From NCBI RefSeq assembly GCF_900230285.1, contig NZ_OCNK01000002.1, forward strand, positions 496,001 to 560,000: a stretch of 64,000 nucleotides of DNA. The letters run 5' to 3'. This document shows positions 63,925 through 64,000 of the stretch, piece by piece (the stretch's first letter is position 1; the number at the start of each line of letters is the position of its first letter). Source of the stretch: Blastococcus haudaquaticus. Lineage in GTDB: Bacteria; Actinomycetota; Actinomycetes; Mycobacteriales; Geodermatophilaceae. The notes below the pieces were generated by a model. It did not search any database, was not told where the DNA came from, and saw only the letters and a program-made list of their open reading frames with translations. Position numbers and translations under genes: made by a program.

Positions 63925-64000
63925 CTCGTTCTACCGGCCCCCGCAAACGGTTTCCGGCCGGTGACCACCGGCGCCGGAAACCGCCCTCTCACGCGAACGG

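Overview
The window reads as a chromosomal segment of a very GC-rich actinobacterium. Third codon positions are mostly G or C, GTG starts are common, stop/start overlaps (ATGA, GTGA) are frequent, and there are GAF-ANTAR, MEDS, DHA2 and LpqI-type proteins plus a c-di-AMP riboswitch ahead of a cell-wall hydrolase. Gene content and intergenic repeats suggest Geodermatophilaceae (Blastococcus, Geodermatophilus or Modestobacter). That placement is an inference, not a measurement. No rRNA, tRNA, CRISPR array, insertion sequence or prophage was seen.

Region 1 (1-15.0 kb) is a catabolic island for methoxylated lignin aromatics. It holds a truncated type I extradiol dioxygenase, an oxalomesaconate tautomerase (GalD), a CHA aldolase (LigK), a GntR/FCD repressor, a complete branched-chain-type ABC importer, two tetrahydrofolate-dependent O-demethylases of the LigM/DesA family flanking an MFS permease, and an operon with LigA and LigB (class II extradiol dioxygenase), a CatC-like isomerase and an alpha/beta hydrolase. 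Two near-identical palindromes, one at the gntR promoter and one at the importer promoter, suggest one repressor controls both.

Region 2 (15.2-26.1 kb) holds a PAS-GAF histidine kinase with a NarL-type regulator, then a compact one-carbon block: MTHFR, FolD, a PabB-PabC fusion, a cyclodeaminase/cyclohydrolase-type protein, dihydropteroate synthase, an aldehyde dehydrogenase and, after an epoxide-hydrolase-like gene, 5-formyl-THF cyclo-ligase. Methyl-THF made by the O-demethylases could be oxidised back to THF by MTHFR and FolD, while PabBC and FolP would enlarge the folate pool.

Region 3 (26.1-40.8 kb) holds an IclR regulator, a CYP199-type P450 with a phthalate-family reductase (4-methoxybenzoate O-demethylation), a DHA2 exporter with a TetR regulator, pcaHGBDC with a divergent IclR regulator, and pobA. 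Together these spell 4-methoxybenzoate -> 4-hydroxybenzoate -> protocatechuate -> beta-ketoadipate. The organism therefore encodes both ortho (PcaGH) and meta (LigAB-type) cleavage.

Region 4 (38.3-64 kb) is more general: MBL, HD and GlxA-type genes, a mannitol dehydrogenase, a paired acyl-CoA dehydrogenase (pimeloyl-CoA type), an SDR, HDOD and PAS-GGDEF-EAL signalling proteins, an LRR lipoprotein with an apparent CTG start, PntAB transhydrogenase, a stress-switch-like MEDS/STAS/HATPase/ANTAR set, and a scar (56.6-58.8 kb). The scar has a YefM-YoeB pair with a frameshifted toxin and an Rhs-like toxin tail coupled to a putative immunity gene in lower-GC DNA. It is followed by an LpqI-like GH3 lipoprotein, DUF72, a riboswitch-controlled secreted muralytic protein, a methyltransferase and a double-GNAT protein.
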